From: Porpolomopsis calyptriformis
Lineage: Eukaryota; Basidiomycota; Agaricomycetes; Agaricales; Hygrophoraceae
DNA: 64,000 nucleotides
Reading direction: 5' to 3'
Assembly (NCBI GenBank): GCA_951640195.1
Contig: OX621165.1
Location: 124,001 to 188,000 of the forward strand
Under the pieces are notes generated by a model that worked only from the letters and a program-made list of their open reading frames with translations, did no database searches and was not told where the DNA came from. Every line of letters starts with the position of its first letter. Within the stretch, counting starts at the first letter, position 1. Made by a program: the position numbers and the translations under genes. This document shows, in pieces, positions 1 to 10,519 of this stretch.

Positions 1-999
1 ACAATTGTGGCCAAGTCAGACATTTCCATCAGGATTGTCCTCAGGAGCTCAAGAAAGTCAACATTCATGCTCTTCAGCATGAACTGATGTACAACTAGAT
101 CTCTGAGCTAGTGAACCTCCTTTCCACAGAGGAGCTCAGCTCAGAGGAACCCACCCCTGACCCAATTGATCAGGATTTTAGTGACAGTTGTTAGAGATTT
201 GCTCCCTCTATATAATAGAAGCATGCTTACTTTGGCATTGTGAACAGACAGTACTGGACTTTCTCCCTTCTCCTCTTTCTTCCCTCTGTAATACTATGAC
301 AGCATGTACATTACATGATACCACCAAGTCCATCAATAAAACTAGTTCCCTCCTGTCTATGCCAGATGTGAATGTTGAGTGCCCTAAATCCCCTCAAACT
401 CCCATTCCCAAACCATTGTCTCTCCTTTTTGTCAATTTGATTGACATCAACTCTCTTTCTTCCCCTTTAGAAATTGTAAATGCTATTAAGGAACAGGCTA
501 ATCAGGCAATTCCCATTCTCTCGAAGTGGTCTCACCCTGCCTGATCACGAGAGATGACTCAGGATACGATTGACCAGATTATCACCCTCACCCCTGAGAA
601 TGCCATCTGAGCTCTCAAAAAACTCAAGGAACCTCATGTGTTCATCTGTGGCTCTGGAGGAAATCAACTGACCCTCAAAACTATCATTACTACCCTGGAT
701 AACTGTGCCAGACACCTCACTACTGCTCTTGTCAACAGTGGTTGCAAAGGTTTATGTATTGATGTCAAGTACATCTGTGAACATAATCTACATACTACCA
801 AGCTTGCCAGACCTATTCCTGTACACAACACAGATGGACAACCCAATTCTGAAGGGCCCATCTCTGAGATGGTTGCGCTTGAGCTTAAGATTGGTTCTCA
901 TGTTAAATGGATCAATTTTGGTATCACGAACCTCAGCAAATCACAGGTTTTCCTCAGATATGATTGGTTGAAAATCCACAATCCCTCCATTGACTAGAA
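1..999 (+). pseudogene. Gypsy A: gag end and protease (decayed)
   Basis: This is the 3' end of gag and the protease of a Ty3/gypsy polyprotein, entering from outside the window. The first bases encode a zinc knuckle remnant NCGQVRHFHQDC, the nucleic-acid-binding motif of Gag. Around 690-990 a retropepsin-like segment reads VNSGCKGLCID, where the usual catalytic DSG has become NSG. It ends in a FLRYDWL-type motif also seen in gypsy C, where it reads FLGHDWL. Several in-frame stops break it (for example near 98, 189 and 544). It is colinear and clearly homologous with C (25101-26135, minus strand), so A and C belong to one family. The protease is inferred to be inactive. Confidence 0.8.
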
Positions 1000-1980
1000 G
1001 GTGAACTCTCTCATTCTCAATTGATGCCCCTCTAACTGTTGTCCCTCCCCTTTCCCAACTCCATTGATGTTAACAACCTCACCCTTGAGGATGGTGACCA
1101 ACTGCTCATGGTTGATCTCAACCCTGCCATCCAAGTTTGTTTGATGATGATGAAGTTACAGGAACTTGCAATCAAGGCTTGGGAAGCCCAGAAGAAGAAA
1201 GACTGTGTATAGAAAGAACTCATCCCCGAGTATCTCCACAAATTCCAAGATGTCTTCACCAAGGAAGACTTCAACGAACTCCCACTGAGCCATCCCTGGG
1301 ACCACGCTATTGAACTCCTCCCTGGAACTGAGAAAAAACTTGATTGTAAGGTTTATCCCCTCTCAGTGGATGAATATGCCCAACTCAATGAATTCTTGGA
1401 AGAGAATCTTTGTACCAGATGAATTCACAAGTCCATCTCTCCCATTGCCTCCCCTTTCTTTTTCATCAAGAAAAAGGATGGTCGACTCTACCCTATCTAG
1501 GATTACCAAAAACTCAATGATATGACTGTCAAAAATTGTTACCCTCTCCCCTTGATTAATGAACTTATCAACACTCTCCAGAATGCTCACTATTTCACCA
1601 AGCTTGACATTTATTAGGGATATAACAATGTTTGCATCAAGGAAGGAGATGAACACAAGGCTATATTCAGAACCAACCACAGCTTGTTTGAACCCTTAGT
1701 CATGTTCTTTAGCCTCACTAACTTGCCTGCCACATTCCAAAACATGATGAATGACATCTTCCATGTCCAAATCATTGAAGGATATGTCTTAATCTATATA
1801 GATAACATCCTCATCTTCGACAAGGATCTTGAGATGCATCACCAACATATTTATAAAGTACTGACCACACTTCATGAACATAAGCTCTACCTCAAGCTAG
1901 AAAAATGTGATTTTGATCAATGTCAAGTGGAATACCTCAGTGTTATCATGTCAGAAGGTTATGTCAAAATAGACCCTATC
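1000..1980 (+). pseudogene. Gypsy A: reverse transcriptase, 5' part
   Basis: Reverse transcriptase of gypsy A, decayed by stops and frameshifts. Recognisable blocks are an HPWDHAIELLPGTE-like linker (1290-1330), the finger region KKDGRLYPI (about 1470), TKLDI near 1598, and the palm block LVMFFSLTNLPATFQ (1700-1740). The active site reads LIYIDNILIF (about 1790), with Asn in place of the second catalytic Asp of YIDD. Gypsy C has the same YIDN. The frame stops abruptly at AAGGT (1981-1985), where element L was inserted. The missing continuation, the connection domain and RNase H, resumes at 32321. Confidence 0.85.
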
Positions 1981-1983
1981 AAG

Positions 1984-2188
1984 GTATCAGGTGAAATATA
2001 AATACTTCACTTCTAGAACTACTGGAGTTATATGTCAATCAAGTAAGTCCTAGTTGTTCGGGGGAGATGTGAATTGATTGGTAATGTATCAGGTGAAATA
2101 TAAATACTTCACTTCTAGAACTACTGGAGTTATACATCAATCAAGTAAGTCCTAGTTGTTCAGGGGAGATGTGAATTGATTGAGTAAT
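1984..2188 (+). repeat. 102-bp tandem duplication at left end of L
   Basis: Two near-identical units of about 102 bp start at 1984 and 2086 with GTATCAGGTGAAATATAAAT and end in GTGAATTGATTG. Each includes a purine-rich GGGGAGATG before TGTGAATTG, resembling a polypurine tract followed by an LTR start. This complicates the definition of the LTR edge. Confidence 0.85.
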
Positions 2189-3104
2189 AGTCACTTCCTC
2201 CTTTGATGGGGCTTGAGTAATCCTTGGCTAGAATGTACAGATGAACAGGCTATCCAAACTCAATGGATAGTATTGACTGGGAGAACACGAATTAAGTCAA
2301 CGGCTGACTTAGAAGAATACGTATCACAGTGAGGTCTCTCCAATAAGGACTGAGACTTTGAGAATGTGATGAATAAGCAGGGGCTGAGGTAAGATAAGAT
2401 AGTCCATGATGGCTATCTTCAACTTACAGAATATGTTAAGAGGTGATTCCTAAGTTGGTTCTTTACATAAGAGGGCTTAGGCAAAATCACACAGGGTATA
2501 AGCTTAATAGACTAGACTAGATTGGATGTATTGACTACAGACAAGTAGTATCAATAAGGGGTAGTACTAGGTACTGAGTACTAGGGGTGAGTTCAAGGGA
2601 AAAGGGGAGAGTGAAGGGAGGGGGGGGGGATAAAGTGGGCTTAAAGTGAACTGAATGTGAACTTGTCAAAAGGGGGCCCTTTATATATGTTTGAGAACAA
2701 TCGGCAATGAGAACAATGGGAAATAAGAACAATGGATAAAAGAACAATGAGGAGTTTGAATTGTGACTCACTATGAGTCAGACAATGGGGAGAACAATGG
2801 AGGAGATCAATATGAGTCATAGTGACTCAGAGAACAATAGAGTGATGGCAGAACAATGGAGAAATGGCATATGAGTTATTCTGACTCAGAGAACAATGGG
2901 GAAGAATGCTATTGTCTATAATAAGATAGCATAGGTAAAGATAGTAGTATATCTTATCTGAGATAAGATAACATGTGAGGGATAGTGATATGTTATCTAA
3001 GATAAGATAAGATAAGATAAAGGATATTTGAGCTATTGGATGCTACTTGCTGAATGTATGATCTTTGGTTAAGTTTGATACCAAATCAGTTTGGGATTAT
3101 GACA
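1986..3104 (+). repeat. Left LTR-like copy of element L
   Basis: The stretch from about 2234 (TGTACAGATG) to 3104 (TTATGACA) is repeated at 31440-32315 with point differences and one short indel block. It has no coding capacity and carries dense short-motif arrays (see the regulatory entry at 2685-3030). The AA after 3104 followed by TGGACCC could be the remains of a primer-binding site. Confidence 0.75.
2685..3030 (+). promoter_or_regulatory. AACAATG, TGAGTCA and GATAAG motif arrays in L
   Basis: In about 350 bp I see some nine copies of AACAAT(G/A), several TGAGTCA/TGACTCA palindromic half-sites (for example at 2774 and near 2810-2830), and a run of GATAAG motifs around 2955-3020 including four GATAA in tandem. 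TGACTCA is the core recognised by fungal Gcn4/CPC1-type bZIP factors, and GATAAG by GATA factors. A regulatory role is inference. The arrays are repeated in the right copy (31900-32235). Confidence 0.5.
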
Positions 3105-3150
3105 AATGGACCCTTCCTCCTTTGATAGGGGTTGAGTAATCCTTGGCTAG

Positions 3151-3587
3151 TGTCAGAGATATATTTTTTCTTTTTCCTTTGCTCATCTATTCCTATTTAC
3201 ATCAGACAGTTTACATCAATAACCGCTTAGCCACCCAAGCCCCACTTAGTAATAGAAGGTGACCAAGCCATACCTATATTTAGCCCACCATCATTTTGCT
3301 TCACATTCCATGTGACTCATCCATAGTCACTATGACTCATTTGTATTCAGACTCATACATAGTTATCATAACTCATCTATAGCTAGGACTCATATGTAGT
3401 TGCTATGACTCACACATAGTCAGTATGACTCATATGTAGCTAGTATATAAAGCTAGCAGTAGATAGACTTAGGATAAGTCTGTTTCTTTTATTAACACCC
3501 CCAATCAGTAGTCTACCAACCCTTTAAAACCCTACACCCAGACCCTGAAGTAAAACCTTGTGATTAACCCTAGACTGCTATCTAACA
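3151..3587 (+). repeat. 5' LTR of gypsy B
   Basis: 437 bp, TGTCAG to CTAACA, matching 30996-31432. It contains four exact TGACTCA sites (3313, 3333, 3406 and 3426) spaced 20-73 bp apart, plus near-copies such as GGACTCAT and TAACTCAT, followed by TATATAAA near 3443. This looks like a bZIP-site array upstream of a TATA box. Confidence 0.92.
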
Positions 3588-3767
3588 AGAAACAGACTTC
3601 CTTCTTGCTCACTCCACACTATACAACCTTGACTGTGTCTAGCCAGTGCTGAAGGTCTTCACCCACCAGATCACTTTCACCCCCCAGACATCAACATTGA
3701 TTAGGCTTGCTCTCTCCCCTTGTATTCCTATCAAGCCCCCTAATATCTAACTGCCACCATTCCACCA

Positions 3768-3881
3768 ATGGTTTTGACTCGTTCATCATCCACTATCCCT
3801 CACCCTGGTGTCCCTCCCTCCCAGGAAGGCTCTCTCCCTCCTGTCCCAGCTCCCTTCCATGATGAGATAGTTGACCCTACC

Positions 3882-3912
<31 letters not shown>

Positions 3913-4942
3913 AAGAAGAAGAAGAAGAAGAAGAAGAATTGGGTCCCTCTCACTCAAAAGGGAAAGGTTGAGCTGAGGATAATGATGAGGACAAAGAAGA
4001 AGACCCATGTGTAGCCTTCGAGACTATGAAGCAGGATTATCAGCAATTGCTGCAGGTCCAATAAGACCAAGTGCAAGCAAGTTATAGAATTGAATAACAA
4101 CTCCAAGTATTGATAGCCAACCTCATAGGCCCCCAACCCCCTGCCCCTCTTGGGCCATTCCCCTAACCCTTCCAAGCACCCCCAGTATTCCCCCAACCTG
4201 TCCCTGCCCCTGCCCTTGCCCCTGTCCCTGTCCCTGCCAAGATCAAGATGAACCCTCCTGACAAATTCTCTGGTGATCCCACCAAGCTTTGCAACTTCCT
4301 GTGTCAAGTGAAGCTGAATCATTTGGGGCAACCAGGAATCTCAGAGGCTGACAAGATTATCTATACCTTATCATATATGATTGGAGGAAATGCAGAACCA
4401 TGGGCTGAGCATCAAGTAGATGCTTACACAACATTGAACTGGGTTGGTGCTGATTAGGTTGTCTTTGAACAAGCCCTTGCCTGAGACTTTGGAGACTTGG
4501 ATCCCAAGTCAACTGCTCAACTGAAGATCAAGGACGCCAAGCAGTTCAACAAGAGCACAGAGGAGTACAACATTAATTTCAATCAATGGGCCCATGATAC
4601 TAGATATGGACAAGAAGCTTTGATAACTTTGTATAAAGATGAACTCAACCCCTCCCTTTTGCGACAGATCTACCTTTCAGATCATCAACCAACCACCCTC
4701 TTTGAATGGCAGTCTCATGCTACTAAACTTGACAGGCGACATCAAGAATTTCTGGCTAGAATGTCTTCTAAGCCCCAGACTCGCAACACTCACATCACCA
4801 ATACCCCCTACCGACAAGGACCACCTGCTGGTCCCTCCACCTATTCCAACCCTGCTGCCCCCAGAATCAAACAAGAAGAGAAGCCTGCTTCACTAGGAGG
4901 AATTCCCAAAGGAGCATGTTTTAACTGTGGATGATTTGGCCA
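3768..4942 (+). pseudogene. gag: Gypsy B: gag, N-terminal part
   Basis: Gag of gypsy B, starting at ATG 3768 (MVLTRSSSTIPHPG). It runs through an acidic poly-Glu tract encoded by a GAA repeat, a Pro-rich segment, a retrotransposon Gag core (from about 4245, MNPPDKFSGDPTKLCNF) and the first half of a zinc knuckle (CFNCG, then stop TGA at 4932, then FGHF). In-frame stops also lie near 3880, 4456 and 4482. The frame is cut at 4943-4947 (CTTTG) by solo LTR F. The other half of the knuckle (ASSCPNAPR) resumes at 7259, and together they give C-x2-C-x4-H-x4-C. Gag forms the virus-like particle. This copy is dead. Confidence 0.88.
3883..3938 (+). repeat. GAA trinucleotide microsatellite inside gag
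   Basis: About 18 uninterrupted AAG/GAA repeats in the gag frame of B, encoding a glutamate tract. The length probably varies by slippage. Confidence 0.95.
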
Positions 4943-5441
4943 CTTTGTGTCAGAAATCCCAAACCCAACACCCTGTGCCATCTGAGCGTACTTGTCCTGT
5001 GCACCTTTGGATGATGTCATATCACCTTGCGCGATCCGAGCGTACTCATCCTGCACACTTATCATGGTTTATCTAACAAACCACTAAACCAAAGATAACT
5101 CAAGATCTACTGATCGGATTCATTCCGAAATTGGTTCGTTGGAATCCCTAAAAGCCGTGCGCCATCTGAGTGCACTCGTCCTGCGCACTCTGAGCCACTC
5201 CACCGTTCGGACCATCCATAATGGTCCCTTTCTTCCCTTTCTACTTTTCATCCCATACATTCTGTTAGAGTCCCCTTTGAAGGCTATATTGTAGATGACT
5301 TCCCCTTATATACAAGGTCCTTACGACCCTTAGATGTTCATTCCTCTTAGTCCTTCATAAAATCCCTTTATTTACTATGCATATATAACATACACATGTT
5401 ATAGTAGACTACTCTAGTTTTGACTTACTTGTCTACATACT

Positions 5442-7148
5442 TGTCATGAAATTGGCGTTCACTCTCTTAAAATTTCTCTCTTTTCTTCATTCTTTTCTTT
5501 TCTTTCTTATGCCAATTCTTTTGGGAGGGAGGCTGTCTTTATTGGCAGTAGAAACTACTTGTACAAAGGAAGGAGTCCATGTCTAACTAGCTAACTGTAC
5601 TAGTCCGTCTTGGCAATCTCCTGCACCATACTGTCCCTCAAGAACTCTACAAAACTCGACACTACTTGACCATCTATTGCGGCCAACTTATTACCCCAGT
5701 AGATTGCCCCATTGGTGTCACCACCAGAGGCCTGCAACTTGGCAGCCTTCCCTTCAATGAAACTCATTGCTATCTTTCTCGCTTCCTCACCCAACCAATC
5801 ATTGGTGGGACTCCATAACAAACTGGGAGGAACTTCTTCCTCCTCGATCTTGACGTTGACATTAGTCAATGACAACGACAAATCTTCCACTAAGAATAAG
5901 GAGTCAACAATCACAAAGAAAGTGAGGGAATTGAGAAGCTTACCACTAGATAAAGAACTCAATGGACCAGGGGTCCAAGGACGGAAGGGGGGACTGGCAG
6001 CCCAGTCAACTGCCTCCTTCTTGACAGAAGGGAGGGAATCAGCCCACTTGTCAGACCCCCAATTAACCTGCTCCTCCAAAGGGAGGTGAGAAGTAAGGGG
6101 AGGGGCGTCATCATCCCAAGCTAAAGAAGGGAAAGCCTATTATCAATAAACACAGACTAATAAAGACAAAACAAAATACTCACCAAGCGGATCCTCCATC
6201 AAGCCACAAGCATGCTGGATTGGCCAGCGAACGAACAGACACTTCTTGACTTTGTGCTTGCCACCGCAAGCAAAGCAGGAGAAAGAAGACCAACAGAGGT
6301 CAGCATCGGAGGGGATGCGCTGGAGGTAGTAGTGAAACGAATTGCAATCAAGAAAGACAGGAGCAGTGCGGTGCACCACTCCAGACTGCTTAAAGAATCG
6401 GACGTAGTGGCCTTGGTGGGAGGGAGTCATGATGAATTGACAAGGATTGAACTGAAACGTAGGGATACAACCCCACACCTTTTATATGCTCAGACACAAA
6501 GGGAAGACCAAAAGGAGGTTCCTCAGTCAAAGAAGAGAAACCCGATACGCCGGACAAGAGATAGAAACAGCGGCGATCTCATGACTAGAAGAACAATAGG
6601 AACCAGTCATGAGATGGTACAGCCTGATACTGCGGAAGGCTATGCCCAATAGAGTTGAGTCATCAAAACAACACAGCCTTCTGCAGTATGACTAAGAACA
6701 ATGGCAAACCTTAAATCGGAGGCTGTGAACAATAGAAAATGGGGTGACTGCGGAAGCTGACTCATAGTGACTCTTATTTTAGAAATACTATATAAACCCT
6801 GAGGGCGAAGCGGATCATCACTTTGTCCTCCTGTGAGATTACTTGTAGTAGCACGAACGCAATCAGAATCATCAGACTTCTTTTCCATCAGAACAAGAAA
6901 AGAGAAACACAAAACACAACTACTAAGCCAACCGTTCATGCCCATATTCCCTAAACTCTCAGCAGAGGCACACAATGGATTTAACCTGCAGAACAACTTC
7001 TTTGTAGAAGTAAAACTTAATTCAGAAGGAATCATCACTCTATTCGAAGACGTCCCTGTCAGAACCTTCTTCTACATCCTACTAGACTTATTGAGCTCCA
7101 AGGCCTGCCTTGTGATTAACGAAAAGACTTGCAACTACAGTTGTGACA
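5442..7148 (-). mobile_element. Element D copy 1 (1,707 bp, protein-coding LTR-like unit)
   Basis: TGTCATGAAATTGG at the left and GTTGTGACA at the right, flanked by TSD ATACT (5437-5441 and 7149-7153) inside solo LTR F. It is base-for-base colinear with D2 (same 1,707-bp length). The minus strand carries the spliced gene (5600-6430) and the plus strand the terminus-crossing frame (6938-7177). There is no gag, pol or internal region, so by structure it is a solo LTR or a non-autonomous element mobilised by a retroviral-type integrase. Confidence 0.93.
5600..6430 (-). CDS. D1 spliced gene, 237-aa Cys/His protein of unknown function
   Basis: Exons (minus strand) 6430-6184, 6120-5944 and 5889-5600. 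The introns (63 and 54 bp) begin GTGAG and GTAAG and end in TAG. The frame is open throughout and ends KTD then TAG. Residues 46-75 hold a cluster Cys46, Cys52, Cys55, His59, Cys64, His73, Cys75, including CFACGGKHKVKKC, which resembles a shortened zinc knuckle (C-x2-C-x3-H-x4-C). Exon 2 is acidic and Pro/Trp-rich. Exon 3 starts acidic (IEEEEVPP) and ends in a helical segment. TATAAAA lies about 50 nt upstream and AATAAA about 57 nt downstream. I do not recognise the family. Nucleic-acid binding is only a guess from the cysteines. Confidence 0.72.
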
Positions 7149-7177
7149 ATACTGTGGTTCCGCCTCGAATCCAATAG
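6938..7177 (+). CDS. D1 terminus-crossing frame (70 codons in element)
   Basis: ATG 6938 opens MPIFPKLSAEA and stays open to the element end (CNYSCD at 7148), then runs nine codons into flanking F sequence before TAG. A TATATAAA box lies near 6790. The same frame is open to the terminus in all five D copies, with mostly conservative changes. In a full-length parent it could be the start of Gag that continues past the 5' LTR, or a stand-alone peptide. Not recognised. Confidence 0.5.
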   Translation: MPIFPKLSAEAHNGFNLQNNFFVEVKLNSEGIITLFEDVPVRTFFYILLDLLSSKACLVINEKTCNYSCDNTVVPPRIQ

Positions 7178-7253
7178 CTTCTTTGGAACGCTTTTCAACC
7201 CTGATTGTGTCGTGTTAGGCCCAGAGAACCCCCTTGGAACCTCAGTCCTGACA

Positions 7254-7515
7254 CTTTGCCAGTTCTTGTCCCAATGCTCCTAGGATGAGTACTTCTGGTT
7301 CTGGAGGCTACTCCTTCACCCCAGCAGCTAGAGGTCATGGAGGAAAGAAACCTGGTCAGGGAAGAAATGTTCGAGTTCTGGAGACCTCAGCCTCAATTGA
7401 GGAGGTCAACTCCAATGAAGACTCTCGTCAAGATTTCGAGAAGTGTGGTATTGTCAACTGGGAGCCTAAGAGGAAAGAAGAGCTGAAGAGAGCTTTGGAG
7501 AAACAGGGTTTTTGA
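7254..7515 (+). pseudogene. gag: Gypsy B: gag C-terminal part
   Basis: Continuation of B gag after solo LTR F. It completes the zinc knuckle (HFASSCPNAPR, 7253-7284), then a Gly-rich segment (SGSGGYSFTPAARGHGGKKP), an acidic stretch and a basic helix ending at TGA 7513-7515. I take this as the true C-terminus or one stop short of the protease frame. Gypsy E follows 9 bp later, and the B frame resumes after E at 18156 with the protease. Confidence 0.82.
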
Positions 7516-7524
7516 ACAGTCCGG

Positions 7525-8133
7525 TGATACGACCCCTCCATCCCCTGAGCACCGTATATTCAACTATACAAATACTAGACGCCTACTAAGTCCTTCGAAC
7601 ACGAACATGAACCCTCTGAACGCTCCCGATAGCTCCCGAACGTCCCGAACGACTTCGAGAATCATTGAATGCTCTGAATGCGATCGAAGCTTTCCGAACG
7701 CAAACGAAAGTTTGTATATCAAAGGGAAGACACTATTCAAAGGCATCAGTTCTCTTCTATTTCTCCCTTTTTCATTCAATTCCTTCATTCCTATTCACTA
7801 CTTTCCCCTTAGACCATTAGAGAGGCTCCCCTTTTATCATATACACTCAAAGGGATCCTTGTACTAGAAGATATATATACTGTATGTTGTAGCTAGTGAT
7901 CCAACAAGTTAGATATTCGCTTCTCTCTCACTCTCAAGTCTAGATCCTCTTTAGATCTTCTAAGACTTCCTCTTTCAACTTTCCAATCCTTCCGATTCCC
8001 CGATCGATCTCGTTCGCGAACGGTCGAAGACTCCCTTTCCACGATTATCGATTATAGGCTGTGTCGAGACTCTTTATAGTTGTCCTCGCACCTTGTTCTG
8101 TGTTCGGTTTTCATACACGAAGCAGACGTATCA
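7525..8133 (+). repeat. 5' LTR of gypsy E
   Basis: 609 bp, TGATACGACC to GACGTATCA, near-identical to 17543-18151. It is rich in CGAAC/CGATC, with many C/T differences between the two LTRs, as expected from CpG decay. Confidence 0.95.
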
Positions 8134-8136
8134 TTT

Positions 8137-8152
8137 TGGAGCCCACCGTGAG
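8137..8152 (+). promoter_or_regulatory. Primer-binding site of gypsy E
   Basis: TGGAGCCCACCGTGAG starts three bases after the 5' LTR. Its complement ends in GGGCTCCA, that is, the CCA of a tRNA 3' end. The tRNA is not identified. Confidence 0.6.
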
Positions 8153-8224
8153 GGCCCACTATTAAAATCTTAAAAGATTCCTTCGACTCAGTCCTTCGAA
8201 CCGCCGTTCCTAACACACAATTGA

Positions 8225-9919
8225 GTGACTCGAAGTACTACCCTACGAGATAGACTCACTCAAAACATCAATCCAACCCAAACAACACTTCCCAACTCTC
8301 CAATAAATCGAAATTCAACTTCGATCGAAAATCCCGATTCGCCCGACGAACCAACCTCTACTATATCACTTTCATCTTTATCCTCGATTTCTATGACAAC
8401 AATGATGACTCCACCAACTCTAGTTATGCCCACTCGCGGTCACTCGACCACCCCGAAGTTCAACCCCGAACAACCTCATGAACTTTGAAGATACTTCCAA
8501 GACCTCAGAGGTCTTTTCGCTAATTGTAGCATCACCGACGACGATGCTAAGAAGACTTACGCCTGCAAGTACGTCGACATCGATACCTCCAAACTCTGGG
8601 AATACCAAATGGAGTTCCAAGCTGGACATACATTCGACGAATTTGTCGCCGCTATTTACAAGCTCTACCCAGGATCGGAAGACGATTGAAAGTGGTCCAT
8701 CGCCGACATGGACAAAATAGTCGGAGAACAGCTTCGATTAGGGATCATGAACACGAATGAACTTGGAGCGTATTTCCGATCGTTTCTTGCTATTACTAAA
8801 TTCCTGCGATCGAAGAATAGAATCTCCGAAGTGGAACAAAGTCGCGCCTTTGTCCGAGGATTCCAACCCGAACTCTGGTCTAGGATCGTCCGACGACTGG
8901 AAATCAAGTTCCCCGATCACTTCCCCGATGATCCTTACGGGGTAAACGATATCAATGAGGCGGCTCATTTCATTCTATATGGAACATCTCCGAACACCTT
9001 TCTACTGCGCGAAATGACGACTTCGACGATGACTACTACCCCTGCCACTAAACAAGAAGACCTCAGCGTCTTCATGGAAAAACTAATGACTACGTTGGTC
9101 AAAACCCTGGACAATAGAGGTCCCCCGAAACGAAACCCGCCCCCTCGAACACCACAAACTTCGGATCGATGACCCAACGCTCCTGACCCATTCAAGCCAA
9201 AAACTTGCATCTTCTGCGGAAGTCCCGATCACTTCATTGGAAGCTGCCCGACCTGCCGCAAATATATCCAGAACAGTCGATGCAAGAAGAACTTCAAAGG
9301 AAGGATCGTACTCCCGAACGACAGGTTTGTCCCCCAGCAAATGCTGGGAAAAACCTTGAAAGAATGAATGGACGAATGGTACAAGCAAAACCCAACTCTG
9401 ACCGCTGGAATGATGTATGGAATTTCAGCTGGTATCCAACGCGACCCAGCAACCGAAACCTATCAACTATCCGCTGATGAACGGATCACTGCTCTCGAAA
9501 AAGAGATTTTCGCATTAAGGAGTAAGAAGACGTTCGATGGAGTAGAGATAGTTTGGCCTCGACAACAAGAACCCGAAAAAGAGAAAGCGACCGACAAACC
9601 ATCGAACGCTCCGACCACGACCACCCCGACTCAGCCAACTACAACGGAACATCCGTTCGCGAAAGCAAAAGAGTCCAACTACGTACTGCCCCACGTCTGG
9701 AACTTTGGCTCTCCGATGGCAAAAAGAGACAGAGACCCCTCGTACCACACTCAAGCGCCAATCCAAGATGCCAAGATCGCCTCCGACGTCTATACTCATT
9801 CGATGAAAACCCCTTGCGTCATGCTTTCCCCCGAAGAGTTGTTATCCCTCTCACCCGAAGTCCAATCGAAGGTTCGAGAGGCAGTAACCCCTAAAAGAAC
9901 TCAGCCGCCTAGTTGACCG
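8225..9919 (+). pseudogene. gag: Gypsy E: gag
   Basis: One reading frame from about 8225 to 9916, broken only by TGA codons (8486, near 8688, 9170, 9365 and 9914). The N-terminus is Ser/Thr/Pro-rich. A capsid-like helical core follows (LGAYFRSFLAITKF at about 8760 and FQPELWSRIVRRLE at about 8860). A zinc knuckle CIFCGSPDHFIGSCPTC lies at about 9208-9258 (C-x2-C-x4-H-x4-C). Then comes a linker with a short coiled coil (ERITALEKEIFALRSKK). The natural start is unclear because no ATG lies between the PBS and 8225. The TGA stops may be former CGA arginine codons. Confidence 0.85.
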
Positions 9920-10519
9920 ATCGCAGTTAAAACCGTTGAAGTGGAAGCAATTCTGAACGACGCCCTCCCTTATTGCGACAACGACGATTGCTCAATCACC
10001 GTGCCTGACCCCTACGAATCATATCTGAACACTCTCTCATCCGACGAAACCCCTCACACCGTTACCATCGCAAAGGAATCGCATGCTCTCCGATCGATCG
10101 TCATGTTGATCGATCATAAAGAAACGATCGAATGCATCGTCGATCCCGGATCTCAGATAATCGCTATGTCCAAAGCTGTTTGTCATGACCTAGGACTGAT
10201 CTACGACCCAACTATCCAACTAAACATGCAATCGGCTAACAGCGAAATAGACCAGTCATTAGGTCTCACGAGAAATGTCCCCTGTCAGATCGGCGACATA
10301 ACCCTGTACCTTCAAATCCACGTCATTCGCGCTCCCACCTACGATATCTTGCTTGGAAGACCGTTCGACGTTTTAGCTCAAAGCCTCGTCAAGAACTTCG
10401 CTGACGAAAACCAGACGATCACCATTTGCGATCCAAATAGCGGAAGGACCATCACGATTCCGACAGTTCCACAAGGACTGCCGAAGCACCGTTCGGATTT
10501 TCACTCATTGAGGATTTGA
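9920..10519 (+). pseudogene. Gypsy E: aspartic protease
   Basis: Same frame as gag. A retropepsin-like domain has the active-site block CIVDPGSQIIAMS (about 10135), where the canonical D-T/S-G reads D-P-G, and the closing block YDILLGRPFDVLA (about 10340-10380). This is the usual fold of basidiomycete gypsy proteases, with an IVDxGSQI core. It ends at TGA 10517. The D-P-G site is either a family feature or damage. Confidence 0.82.

Larger units (their letters stand above)
4948..7253 (+). mobile_element. Solo LTR F (594 bp net), interrupted by D1
   Basis: Inserted exactly in the zinc knuckle of gypsy B gag with TSD CTTTG (4943-4947 and 7254-7258). The ends are TGTCAG...CTGACA. After removing D1 and one TSD it is about 594 bp. 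It is non-coding, with a TATATAAC stretch near 5385. Three related segments of about 30 bp containing ATC(T/C)GAG(C/T)G (near 4976, 5030 and 5157) end in GTGCAC/GCGCAC-like palindromes. No other copy was seen in the window. Confidence 0.88.

Noticed and set aside
2234..3104. L as an ordinary full-length LTR retrotransposon
   Set aside because: The two LTR-like copies abut with no interior, and the second lacks its 5' end, so a deletion derivative is the simpler reading.
5442..7148. Element D as a DNA transposon with TGTCA/TGACA terminal inverted repeats
   Set aside because: The inverted ends are only 5 bp, the element starts TG and ends CA, every TSD is 5 bp, and no transposase is encoded. 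An LTR-type unit fits better, although the parent has not been seen.
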